Part shown: positions 1-5,588 of the stretch, one piece after another
Position numbering within the stretch: position 1 is the first letter of the stretch
Layout: each line of letters begins with the position of its first letter
Origin: Treponema sp.
GTDB lineage: Bacteria > Spirochaetota > Spirochaetia > Treponematales > Treponemataceae
NCBI GenBank assembly: GCA_014804085.1
Contig: JAAVAM010000023.1
Span: 55,961 to 62,198, forward strand
Length of the DNA: 6,238 nucleotides
Direction of reading: 5' to 3'
Translations under genes and position numbers: made by a program
The notes under the pieces: generated by a model
The model's input: only the letters and a program-made list of their open reading frames with translations
Databases searched by the model: none
What the model was told of the DNA's origin: nothing

Positions 1-851
1 GTGTCCCACACCGCGTTCTTGCAGGAAAAGAACAGGTATTCCGTGCCGAATTCGGGGGCAATGCGCAGGGCATTCTTGTTGAGCAGCACCGCCGTGTCCG
101 CCATGCTGACAATCCAGTCGGCATGCCCCGTATTGAACTGCCATGCGTTTTCCGTCGCGTCGTCCGTGGCAACCACCGTAATGGACGGAAGCAGCACGTT
201 CTGCGCGTCCCAGTAATACGGATTTTTTTCCAGCACGAGCGTGTCTTTTCCGCCCGATTTCAGCACGAACGCCCCGCTGTACACGTCCTCGCGCTCGCTC
301 ACCGCCGCATAGGCATGGTGGCACAGAATGCTCGGCAGGTGCGCCATCGGCGTTTCCAGCGTGACGACCAGCGTCCGCTCATCACGCGCAACAATGCCCA
401 CCGCCTCCGCGCCCGCCAGCCCCGTGCGGAAATCCCGCGCGCCCACAATGCTGTCCAACAGCGACGCATACGGCGCGGCAGGAGTCGCCAGCAGCCGAAG
501 CCATGCATCGCGCACGGAGCGGGCAGTTATCGGCTCGCCGTCGCTGAACCGCGCGCCCTCGCGGATCGTGAACGTCCAGCGTTTCTTGTCGCGCGACACC
601 TTGTGGGCGGCGGCAAGCGCGGGCATCGGCTCAAGCGTCTTGGGATCATACGAAAAAAGCCCCTCGTACAGGCCGGAAAGCACCTGCGCCTCGGAGCTGT
701 AGTTCGCGCGGTGCGGGTGCAGGTCGTAATCGTGCTTCGCCACCAACATGACGAAATTCCGCTGCGGAGCAGCATCCGGCGCAGGCTGTGCGGCAAGCGG
801 AACGAACGCAAAAAACGCCGCGGCAAGCGCGGCAAAACGGTCAGACCTCAT
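1..851 (-). CDS. Oligopeptide ABC transporter substrate-binding protein (SBP_bac_5/OppA type), C-terminus beyond window
   Basis: The gene reads leftwards from ATG 849-851; 283 codons stay open to the window edge, so roughly half of a usual 500-550-residue family member is present. It should bind peptides or a similar solute in the periplasm for an ABC importer. Residues 1-22 look like a Sec signal peptide (MRSDR, then a hydrophobic stretch ending PLAAQ). No cysteine lipobox is seen, so the protein looks soluble and periplasmic rather than lipid-anchored. Family landmarks in order are SSEAQVLSGLYEGLFSYDP, a W-T-F-T-I-R-E-G-x-x-F-S-D-G-E-P-I-T-A block, PYASLLDSIVGA, and K-N-P-Y-Y-W-D followed by ITVVATDDATENAWQFNTG. 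The start overlaps the stop of the upstream 469-residue gene by 11 bp (ATGAGGTCTGA), with only a weak GGGA about 8 nt upstream, which points to translational coupling. The substrate is not readable from the sequence. The family call is firm; the name OppA is less so. Confidence 0.9.
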   Translation of the reverse strand, partial: MRSDRFAALAAAFFAFVPLAAQPAPDAAPQRNFVMLVAKHDYDLHPHRANYSSEAQVLSGLYEGLFSYDPKTLEPMPALAAAHKVSRDKKRWTFTIREGARFSDGEPITARSVRDAWLRLLATPAAPYASLLDSIVGARDFRTGLAGAEAVGIVARDERTLVVTLETPMAHLPSILCHHAYAAVSEREDVYSGAFVLKSGGKDTLVLEKNPYYWDAQNVLLPSITVVATDDATENAWQFNTGHADWIVSMADTAVLLNKNALRIAPEFGTEYLFFSCKNAVWD

Positions 852-2250
852 CCGCTATTCCCAGCGTCCGCATCTGCGCCGCCTCTTCCACATACGCCTC
901 GTACTCCGCACGTACCTGATTCGCCTTGACCAGGCAGTTCTTTATGGACGTAATCTCCATTTTTATGCCCTTGATTTTCGACTTGTTTTCGGGGGCGGCC
1001 GTCTGCTTGAAGAAATCGTCCAAAGCGGCGAGCATCTGCAACAGCTTGTTGCACTCGGTGAGCTGCCGAATCACGAACTCAAGGATTTTGTCTTCTTTCT
1101 GCGCCGAAATATTCACGAAAACCTGGCTGTCCTTCAGCACGAACGCCGCATACCGCTGCGATCGCGTGGCAAGCTCCGCCGTAAACTGATGGAAATCAAG
1201 CTTCTCGCGCCGTTTCGCGTCGCCGTCACCCACGATGACCGTATAAAAGCACGGCTTGTCGGCAAGATGGAACGCCTTGCGGAACAGTTTTTTCAGCCGG
1301 TCAAACAGCGAATGATGCTCGCTCTCCAGTATGCCGTGGTTCTCGTTCAGTTTTTGCAGGATGGCATCCAGCTGCGGCGACAGCGCGCCGAGCACACGCA
1401 CCGCCTCAAGGATCACGGCGTGGGTGTCAATCTCTTTCTTTTTCTCGACCTTCGGCGCGACGTTCAGCCGCGCGAGCACCGTCTGTTGCAGGGCAAGCCG
1501 GTTCGGCGACAAGTCCTCCTGCACGATCTCCTCGACCAAATCATTGTAGAACGGAGTCTTTCCCATGGCGGCGACGAAATGCTTCTTGATTTCCGCCATC
1601 TCCGCCTCGGGCGAACGGGCGGCGGCATTGGCATCATACCCGTTGTACAGGAACACGTTCTTGCGGATCTGCGCCTTGTAGTTCTCTTTCTGGAACTCCG
1701 TCAGCTCCTTCAGAACGCGCGTGATTTCCGTCAGCGCTTTCGCCGCCTTGGTCAGGCTGTCCGTCACCATGCTCTGGGTCAGCGTGTCAAGGTTCATGCG
1801 CGCGCGGAACACCAGCTCGGCAAGCCCGCGCGTGTTCGCCTTCGCGCTGTTGGGCGTGAACTGATTCCAGGTAAACGTGTTGTTCAGATCGACCAGCTTT
1901 TTTATAGAAGGAAGCGACAAATTGGAGACGGAGAATTTGTAGTAGTTGCACAGAAAGTCAATCATCGACTCGTAGTCAGAAAAGCGCATGCCGATTTTCA
2001 CGCCGCGCTCGTTCTCGCTGAACGACGTGTTCTCCGGTGCCGCGATGTCGGAAATCTTTCTGTCCAGTTTGTACGGGTCGGGGGTAATGAGCGATTTCTT
2101 GACAAGAAAGTCAAAGATATTCTTCACGCAGGTGTGCAGCAGCCGGTACTGTTCCAGAAGCCCCGGCAGCACGTCGTGGTCGTACCAGTCCGTCTTTGCC
2201 TCAACCGCGTCAATCACCGCCTGCGAAAACGCATTTTCTTCCATAGCCAT
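841..2250 (-). CDS. Conserved-looking hypothetical protein, 469 residues, coupled to the solute-binding protein
   Basis: I do not recognise a named domain. The protein is long and largely helical-looking, rich in Lys/Glu/Leu, with no signal peptide or membrane segment, so it is probably cytoplasmic. A likely coiled segment lies around residues 150-200 (TKAAKALTEITRVLKELTEF). A more globular beta-like stretch lies around 340-385 (YTVIVGDGDAKRREKLDF, then AAFVLKDSQVFVNIS). A further helical tail runs to the C-terminus ADEV. Codon-ordered sequence and a single uninterrupted frame support a real gene over the long antisense frame. Two ATGs are possible, 2248-2250 (MAMEEN) and 2242-2244 (MEEN); neither has a Shine-Dalgarno sequence, and no Met follows for a long way, so the start is near here. 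The gene's stop overlaps the start of the downstream transporter protein by 11 bp, so the two are expressed together. A role linked to peptide uptake is possible but not shown. Confidence 0.85.
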   Translation of the reverse strand: MAMEENAFSQAVIDAVEAKTDWYDHDVLPGLLEQYRLLHTCVKNIFDFLVKKSLITPDPYKLDRKISDIAAPENTSFSENERGVKIGMRFSDYESMIDFLCNYYKFSVSNLSLPSIKKLVDLNNTFTWNQFTPNSAKANTRGLAELVFRARMNLDTLTQSMVTDSLTKAAKALTEITRVLKELTEFQKENYKAQIRKNVFLYNGYDANAAARSPEAEMAEIKKHFVAAMGKTPFYNDLVEEIVQEDLSPNRLALQQTVLARLNVAPKVEKKKEIDTHAVILEAVRVLGALSPQLDAILQKLNENHGILESEHHSLFDRLKKLFRKAFHLADKPCFYTVIVGDGDAKRREKLDFHQFTAELATRSQRYAAFVLKDSQVFVNISAQKEDKILEFVIRQLTECNKLLQMLAALDDFFKQTAAPENKSKIKGIKMEITSIKNCLVKANQVRAEYEAYVEEAAQMRTLGIADEV

Positions 2251-2261
2251 AGTATCGGCGT

Positions 2262-2290
2262 ATTTTAGCAGATTGTGCAGAAAAAGTACA
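2262..2290 (-). promoter_or_regulatory. Candidate promoter of the 469-residue gene, very short leader
   Basis: On the minus strand a TAAAAT -10 hexamer occupies 2262-2267. With a 17-nt spacer the -35 position (2285-2290) reads TGTACT, which is a poor match. Transcription from this -10 would start near 2255, only about 5 nt before the ATG at 2250. This fits the absence of a ribosome binding site. Confidence 0.45.
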
Positions 2291-2311
2291 GAGATACGCC
2301 ACGAAAGTGCC

Positions 2312-2324
2312 GCGGGTCGCCCGC
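2312..2324. repeat. 13-bp palindrome GCGGG-TCG-CCCGC in the LysR/469 intergenic region
   Basis: A perfect 5-bp inverted repeat with a 3-nt centre lies 22 bp upstream of the candidate -35 of the 469-residue gene. It could be an operator or activator site, but short GC palindromes are common in GC-rich DNA. It is not followed by a T-tract on either strand, so it does not look like an intrinsic terminator. Confidence 0.3.
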
Positions 2325-2418
2325 ACCGTTATTCGCGCAAAATTTCAGTCCAACCTTTCAAAATACTTGTCTATCACCTGCGGCTTTCTTCAGCGTTCCG
2401 CGTCGGCGGCATGGAAGA

Positions 2419-2442
2419 GCGGGCATCCGGCTAGCTGCCCGC
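2419..2442 (-). terminator. Weak hairpin spanning the LysR stop codon
   Basis: GCGGGCA (2419-2425) and TGCCCGC (2436-2442) form a 7-bp stem with a 10-nt loop that contains the TAG stop of the LysR gene. There is no U-run after it on the minus strand, only CTCTTCC. It may stabilise the mRNA end or act with Rho; it is not a classic intrinsic terminator. Confidence 0.25.
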
Positions 2443-3354
2443 GCCCGCAGTCCGTGCATTCAGCCTGTCCCCATCCCCATCTATAAAAAATCCCTTTGCA
2501 AAGCGGATGAACGCCTCAAGGAGGTGCGAGTGCGCGAGGCTTTTCTTCCAGGCAAGGACGACCGTGTGCGACAGGTCAGGGTCGAACGGGCGCACGGCAA
2601 GCCGGTTTTCCGTGCCTTCGGGAACGGAGATGCCTTCCGTGCAGAGCGCGATGCCCAGCCCGTGCGCCACGAGCGCGGCGGTGTTCGCCGAAAGGTTGTG
2701 GATTGCCGCGATGTTCAGCACCTTGAAACGCCTGGCAAACCATGCGGTGATTTCGTTGCGGACGTTCGCGCGCGTGGGCAGGATCAGCGGGTACGGCACG
2801 AGGTCGTCCGGCGTGACGGCAGTCTTTTGGGCAAGCGGGCAGCCGTCCTGCATGACGGCGACACAGCGCAGCCGTTCGGGCAGGCGGAAAAAGCAATATT
2901 TTTCGATTTCCACCGGCTCAAGCAGCAGTCCCACGTCAAGGATTCCCTTTTCCATCTGCTCTTTCACCTGGTCGGCCGTGCCCGTAAAGAACTCAAACGT
3001 AACGTTCGGGTGCGTCCGCCGGAATTCCACGGCAAGGCGGGCGATGTCCTGCACGCATTTCATCTCACCAAACCCGACGGACAGCGTGCCGGTAAGCTCG
3101 TCGGACAAAAGCTCGGCCTCCGTCTTGGCGGCAAGGCTCAGGATTTCCGTGGCGCGCCGCCTGAGCAGCTCCCCGGAGTCCGTGAGCGAGACCGTCTTCC
3201 CCCGCTCGAACAGCCGGCAGCCCAGCGACTCCTCAAGCTCCTGCATCTGGCGGCTCAGATTCGGCTGCGACGTATGGACCACTTCCGCGGCGCGCGTGAT
3301 AGAGCCTTCATTGGCGACGGCAAGGAAATATTTGAGGAGACGCAGTTCAATCAT
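2431..3354 (-). CDS. LysR-type transcriptional regulator
   Basis: A complete 307-residue protein, a typical family length. The N-terminal winged helix-turn-helix is clear: MIELRLLKYFLAVANEGS, then ITRAAEVVHTSQPNLSRQM (about residues 19-37), then LEESLGCRLFER and the wing region. A linker helix leads to an inducer-binding domain from about residue 90 (GTLSVGFGEMK) to the end. The start is placed at ATG 3352-3354 because MIEL is the usual family start; the frame is open further upstream (GTG at 3391-3393), but that stretch covers the promoter. The effector is unknown. LysR proteins normally act as tetramers and often control a neighbouring gene, so the co-oriented 469-residue gene and transporter protein downstream, or this gene itself, are candidate targets. 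It lies 66 bp after the DUF2442 stop, so read-through from that promoter is also possible. Confidence 0.92.
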   Translation of the reverse strand: MIELRLLKYFLAVANEGSITRAAEVVHTSQPNLSRQMQELEESLGCRLFERGKTVSLTDSGELLRRRATEILSLAAKTEAELLSDELTGTLSVGFGEMKCVQDIARLAVEFRRTHPNVTFEFFTGTADQVKEQMEKGILDVGLLLEPVEIEKYCFFRLPERLRCVAVMQDGCPLAQKTAVTPDDLVPYPLILPTRANVRNEITAWFARRFKVLNIAAIHNLSANTAALVAHGLGIALCTEGISVPEGTENRLAVRPFDPDLSHTVVLAWKKSLAHSHLLEAFIRFAKGFFIDGDGDRLNARTAGAGS

Positions 3355-3360
3355 GCTCCC

Positions 3361-3389
3361 AGTGTAGTATGCCCGGCGCGCATAGTCAA
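3361..3389 (-). promoter_or_regulatory. Candidate sigma70-type promoter giving a leaderless LysR mRNA
   Basis: On the minus strand TTGACT (3384-3389) and TACACT (3361-3366) are separated by exactly 17 nt. Only GGGAGC lies between the -10 and the ATG, so initiation at the usual distance falls on or within 2 nt of the A of the start codon. The GGGAG is one base from the ATG, too close to act as a normal Shine-Dalgarno sequence. Confidence 0.5.
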
Positions 3390-3420
3390 GCACGGGGAAT
3401 GCAGGCGGGATATGCCTTTT

Positions 3421-3687
3421 TCACGAATACCGCAATGGAAATTCCTGCGGCTGGCGGAGAGCCTCAAGCTCGATGTCCGCGTCAAGCGCGCTCCAGTGCA
3501 GGTTGCCGAGGATGTCCGTCTGAACGTCGGCGATGTCCTTTATGGCGGCGGATGCAAAAACCGGATAGTCGCTGTACGGCACAAAATATTCCTGCCCGTC
3601 CGCCGCCAGAAGCCAAATCCCGAACGGCGAAATGTTCGTGACTTCCGCAGCGCGCGGCTTACCTGAAATGTCTGTCCCAGAAGTCAT
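3421..3687 (-). CDS. DUF2442 protein, likely partner of the upstream DUF4160 protein
   Basis: A complete 88-residue protein with the DUF2442 signature: EVTNISPFGIWLLAADGQEY, then FVPYSDYPVFASAAIKDI, then LHWSALDADIELEALR ending in a short tail (QPQEFPLRYS). The start at 3685-3687 is fixed by a strong AGGAGGAG (3692-3699) that lies inside the end of the upstream DUF4160 gene; the two genes overlap by 29 bp. Proteins of this family are often encoded next to DUF4160 proteins, and the pair is generally regarded as a putative toxin-antitoxin-like or regulatory module. I infer that role from layout (two small overlapping genes, one promoter). No activity is shown, and which partner would be the antitoxin cannot be read here. 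Confidence 0.88.
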   Translation of the reverse strand: MTSGTDISGKPRAAEVTNISPFGIWLLAADGQEYFVPYSDYPVFASAAIKDIADVQTDILGNLHWSALDADIELEALRQPQEFPLRYS

Positions 3688-3892
3688 TTATCTCCTCCTG
3701 CCTGTCCCTGATGATTTCAAGGATTTTGCTCACTTCCTGTGCGGAAAGATTGACGACCCTTGCCACTTCGATTTCCGGCTCAAGCCATATTTTCGCCTCG
3801 CCGTCAGACGATGACACATGAACATGCCTGCGGTTTTCTTCCCGCGAAAAGAAATAAAATCGATAGCGACCATCTATGAATACCGTAGGCAT
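3659..3892 (-). CDS. DUF4160 protein, first gene of a putative toxin-antitoxin-like pair
   Basis: A complete 77-residue protein. The family pattern is plain: MPTVFIDGRYRFYFFSREEN, then RRHVHVSSSDGEAKIWLEP, then a helical half (VNLSAQEVSKILEIIRDRQE) ending FWDRHF. The His-x-His of RRHVHV and the AKIWLEP strand are typical of the family. The start is ATG 3890-3892, 8 nt after AGGAG (3901-3905); the frame runs further upstream but that part holds the promoter. It has its own strong promoter and overlaps DUF2442 by 29 bp, so the two are made together. Molecular function is not established; a small protein in such a pair could be a toxin, but this is inference. Confidence 0.88.
   Translation of the reverse strand: MPTVFIDGRYRFYFFSREENRRHVHVSSSDGEAKIWLEPEIEVARVVNLSAQEVSKILEIIRDRQEEINDFWDRHFR
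3692..3699 (-). promoter_or_regulatory. Strong ribosome binding site for DUF2442
   Basis: AGGAGGAG on the minus strand, followed by ATAA and the ATG at 3685-3687. It lies within the last codons of DUF4160 and decides the DUF2442 start. The strong internal site suggests the second gene is translated at least as well as the first. Confidence 0.8.
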
Positions 3893-3921
3893 AGCACAAT
3901 CTCCTGCTGAAGTATAGCACA
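3891..3921. repeat. Direct repeat TGTGCTAT over the -10 and the start codon of DUF4160
   Basis: Read on the minus strand, TGTGCTAT occurs at 3914-3921 (overlapping the extended -10) and again at 3891-3898 (overlapping the start codon), 23 bp apart, about two helical turns. The placement suits an operator for autoregulation by the gene pair. Eight bases is short, so chance is possible. Confidence 0.35.
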
Positions 3922-3939
3922 TTTTTTTGCGTCCGTCAG
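3911..3939 (-). promoter_or_regulatory. Extended -10 promoter of the DUF4160/DUF2442 pair
   Basis: On the minus strand CTGACG (3934-3939) and TATACT (3911-3916) are 17 nt apart, and TGC directly precedes the -10 (extended -10). The spacer contains an A7 run. The start point should fall near 3904-3908, giving a leader of roughly 12-18 nt with the ribosome binding site at its very beginning. Confidence 0.65.
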
Positions 3940-3982
3940 CATGATGTGCGCTCGGTCGTATGGCAGCACAGCGACCGCGCCC

Positions 3983-4591
3983 CTACCGGCAGGGCGGGGA
4001 AATCCGCTTGAGGTGGTTGTTCACGGTGTCCCAGGACACGCCCAGCTCCCGCGCGATGGAGCGTTTTGAGCGGCCGCTGCGGATCGCCTCGGTGAGGTAC
4101 GAGTCGAACGCGGAGAGCTTGTAGCGGGCGGACTTCTGCCCTTTCTTCCTGCCCACGCGCACCCCCTGCTTCCTGGCGCGCTCAAGCGCGACCTTCGTCC
4201 GCTGGCTGATGAGCTGCCGCTCGATCTCCGCCGCAAGGCCGAACGCGAACGAGATGACCTTGCTCGTGATGTCGTCGCTCAGGCGGTAGTTGTCCTTGAT
4301 CGTCCACACCTGCACCCGCCGCTCAAGGAAGAAATTGAGCGTGTTCATGATCATGAGCAGGCTGCGGCCGAGCCGCGACAGCTCCGTGCAGACAATGAGG
4401 TCGCCCGCCTTGCAGTTCTCCATGATGATCTTGCCCAGCTTGCGCTGGCGCGGGTCTTTCGTCCCGCTGATGATGTCCTCTATCCAGCAGTCCACGCGCA
4501 GCCCCGCCGCGTCGCAGAACCGCTGGATCTCCATCCGCTGGTTCTCCGTGTTCTGCGCGTCCGTGCTGACGCGGATATACCCGTATGTCAT
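3983..4591 (-). CDS. Mpi-type serine DNA invertase/resolvase
   Basis: A complete 202-residue small serine recombinase. Catalytic Ser9 sits in GYIRVSTDAQ with Arg7 close by; the conserved GDLIVCTELSRLGRS block (63-77) supplies the active-site arginines; the long E-helix follows (DDITSKVISFAFGLAAEIER, 106-125). A basic hinge (VGRKKGQKSARYK) leads to a C-terminal helix-turn-helix (about 175-197: SKRSIARELGVSWDTVNNHL). The wording YGYIRVSTD..N.ENQR, ISGTK and WTIKDNYRL closely resembles the Bacteroides Mpi master invertase, known for flipping promoters at scattered sites. All key residues look intact, so it should be active. The start at 4589-4591 is set by GGAGG (4597-4601), 5 nt upstream; the frame extends upstream without support. 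No convincing promoter was found and its target sites are not identified. It faces away from the HU-like gene across 172 bp. Confidence 0.93.
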   Translation of the reverse strand: MTYGYIRVSTDAQNTENQRMEIQRFCDAAGLRVDCWIEDIISGTKDPRQRKLGKIIMENCKAGDLIVCTELSRLGRSLLMIMNTLNFFLERRVQVWTIKDNYRLSDDITSKVISFAFGLAAEIERQLISQRTKVALERARKQGVRVGRKKGQKSARYKLSAFDSYLTEAIRSGRSKRSIARELGVSWDTVNNHLKRISPPCR

Positions 4592-4641
4592 CGCTTCCTC
4601 CATAAATCCGTGCGACACAGCGCACCATACAGTTTCGGCGT

Positions 4642-4671
4642 TGCGCGCGCTCCCCTGCACCGCCGCGCGCA
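4642..4671. repeat. Perfect 8-bp inverted repeat in the divergent region
   Basis: TGCGCGCG (4642-4649) and CGCGCGCA (4664-4671) are separated by 14 nt. It may be an operator or recombinase-related site. The arms are simple GC alternation, so it may be compositional. Centre-to-centre spacing of 22 bp is two helical turns. Confidence 0.4.
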
Positions 4672-4694
4672 GGAATTCCGCCCGCACGGCGCAC

Positions 4695-4723
4695 TTGCCC
4701 CGCTCCCCTTCATGTGCTACGAT
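4695..4723 (+). promoter_or_regulatory. Candidate promoter of the HU-like/DUF4469 gene
   Basis: TTGCCC (4695-4700) and TACGAT (4718-4723) are separated by 17 nt, with TGC directly before the -10 (extended -10). Initiation near 4730 gives a leader of about 34 nt that contains the AAGGAGG ribosome binding site (4751-4757). Confidence 0.5.
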
Positions 4724-4763
4724 GTCGGTATGTCTGTATCTAATAGAAGCAAGGAGGAACAGA

Positions 4764-5501
4764 ATGGCAAAAGAACATCAGTGGGACGTGTACCTGCGCC
4801 CGAACGTGCTGACCAAGGACGACGAGAACGACTGCATCGCGGACGTGCTGACGCGGCTCCAGACACGGCGCAACGAGGACGTGGCCAACCGCATCGTGGC
4901 GGCGGGCAGCGAGCTGCGCAAGGAGACTATCCTCGCCGTCCTCAACCGGCGCGACGAAGAGGTAAAAGAAATCCTGCTGTCCGGCTGCTCGTTCATGGAC
5001 GGTCTGGTGCAAGTCTCCCCGCGCGTGGCGGGCGTGTGGGCAAACGCGGGCAGCCCCTTTGACCCGGCGGCGCACAAGCGGACGGTTGACCTCGTGCCGA
5101 CGGCGGCGTTCCGCGACGCGCTGGAGGGCGTGGGCGTGCGCGTGCTTGGCACCAAGGCGAACGGCGCGGAGATCACCCTCATCACCGACACGGCAACCGG
5201 CAGGACGGACGGCACGCTGACCGCCGGTGACGACATCATCATCGACGGCAGCAGGATCAAGGTTGACGAGGCGGACGAGGCGCAGGGCGTGTTCGTCGTG
5301 GACGCATCGGGCGCGGAGCACAAGGTGACCCGCCGCCTGAGCGTGAACAAGCCGAGCCAGCTCATCGCACGCGTCCCCGCAGACGTGCCGCCGGGCGCGT
5401 GCACGGTCATCGTGCGCACGAAGTACAGCACGAGCGGAACATCGCTCAAGGAACTGCGCACGGTTACCGCCCCGATTTCCTGCACGGCAGTCAAAGGCTG
5501 A
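4764..5501 (+). CDS. HU-like DNA-binding domain / DUF4469 protein
   Basis: A complete 245-residue protein. Residues 1-130 resemble the HU/IHF-like DNA-binding domain of this family: WDVYLRPNVLTKDD, an N-terminal helical part, LLSGCSFMDGLVQVSPRVAG followed by the FDPAAHKRTV segment, and FRDALEGVGVRVLG. Residues about 133-245 are a beta-rich, Ig-like DUF4469 domain with LIARVPADVPPGACTVIVRT and a TKYSTSGTSLKELRTV end. Proteins of this build are known to me from Bacteroidetes and Treponema; their cellular role is not established. The start at 4764 is set by AAGGAGG 6 nt upstream; the frame is open further upstream only because of GC-rich codon bias over the antisense invertase. A hand count of 5041-5160 gives 88 of 120 GC, much richer than the following Sel1 gene. 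DNA bending or chromosome packing is likely for the N-terminal half; a partnership with the adjacent invertase is a hypothesis. Confidence 0.87.
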   Translation: MAKEHQWDVYLRPNVLTKDDENDCIADVLTRLQTRRNEDVANRIVAAGSELRKETILAVLNRRDEEVKEILLSGCSFMDGLVQVSPRVAGVWANAGSPFDPAAHKRTVDLVPTAAFRDALEGVGVRVLGTKANGAEITLITDTATGRTDGTLTAGDDIIIDGSRIKVDEADEAQGVFVVDASGAEHKVTRRLSVNKPSQLIARVPADVPPGACTVIVRTKYSTSGTSLKELRTVTAPISCTAVKG

Positions 5502-5510
5502 CCGTCGCAC

Positions 5511-5539
5511 CGGGCAAGTGGAGACATTCCACTCGCCCG
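5511..5539 (+). terminator. Hairpin after the DUF4469 gene
   Basis: CGGGCAAGTGGA (5511-5522) pairs with TCCACTCGCCCG (5528-5539) at 11 of 12 positions (one A/C mismatch) around a 5-nt loop, starting 10 bp after the stop codon. The position suits transcript end formation, but the following sequence is GTAGGGAG with no U-tract, so an intrinsic terminator is not proven. Confidence 0.4.
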
Positions 5540-5541
5540 TA

Positions 5542-5577
5542 GGGAGACGCTCCACTAACACGAAGGGAGCATCTCCC
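5542..5577 (+). repeat. Second long imperfect dyad upstream of the Sel1 gene
   Basis: GGGAGACGCTCC (5542-5553) pairs with GGAGCATCTCCC (5566-5577) at 11 of 12 positions (one C/A mismatch), with a 12-nt loop. Its right arm shares TCCC (5574-5577) with the third dyad, so the two cannot form together. Confidence 0.5.
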
Positions 5578-5588
5578 GCAAGGCGGGA
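5574..5588. promoter_or_regulatory. Perfect palindrome abutting a -10-like hexamer before the Sel1 gene
   Basis: TCCCGC-AAG-GCGGGA (5574-5588) ends immediately before TACAAT (5589-5594, 5 of 6 to consensus). No -35 match lies at 16-18 nt. If the hexamer is a real -10, the palindrome fills the spacer and would be an operator or activator site; alternatively it is an RNA hairpin competing with the preceding dyad. Confidence 0.35.

Larger units (their letters stand above)
4592..4763. other. Divergent intergenic region between invertase and HU-like gene
   Basis: 172 bp that serve both divergent genes. It holds the candidate promoter and ribosome binding site of the DUF4469 gene, the ribosome binding site of the invertase, and two dyads: TGCGCGCG/CGCGCGCA (4642-4649 and 4664-4671) and GTGCG/CGCAC (4610-4614 and 4621-4625, 6-nt loop) just upstream of the invertase start. 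No promoter of good quality was found for the invertase. Confidence 0.6.

Noticed and set aside
780..851. Lipoprotein signal on the solute-binding protein
   Set aside because: No cysteine occurs near the end of the hydrophobic segment; an ordinary signal peptidase I site fits better.
1..929. Plus-strand open frames over the solute-binding protein gene
   Set aside because: Antisense shadows; the minus strand gives a continuous signal peptide plus SBP_bac_5 sequence over 283 codons.
748..2268. Long plus-strand open frame (506 codons) opposite the 469-residue gene
   Set aside because: It is an antisense shadow of GC-rich codons; its product is Arg/His/Val-rich low-quality sequence with no recognisable domain, while the minus frame reads like a normal protein coupled to its neighbour.
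2275..3666. 463-codon plus-strand open frame across the LysR gene
   Set aside because: Antisense shadow of the LysR gene and part of DUF2442; no ribosome binding site, Arg-rich product, and the opposite strand is a clear LysR protein.
3941..3982. Terminator after the invertase (CGGTCG...CGACCG)
   Set aside because: The 6-bp stem is followed by an A-run, not a T-run, in the direction of invertase transcription, and the A-run belongs to the DUF4160 promoter spacer.
4290..4763. Upstream open extension of the DUF4469 frame
   Set aside because: It runs antisense over the invertase and the promoter region; the AAGGAGG at 4751-4757 and the family-like start MAKEHQWDVYL fix the start at 4764.
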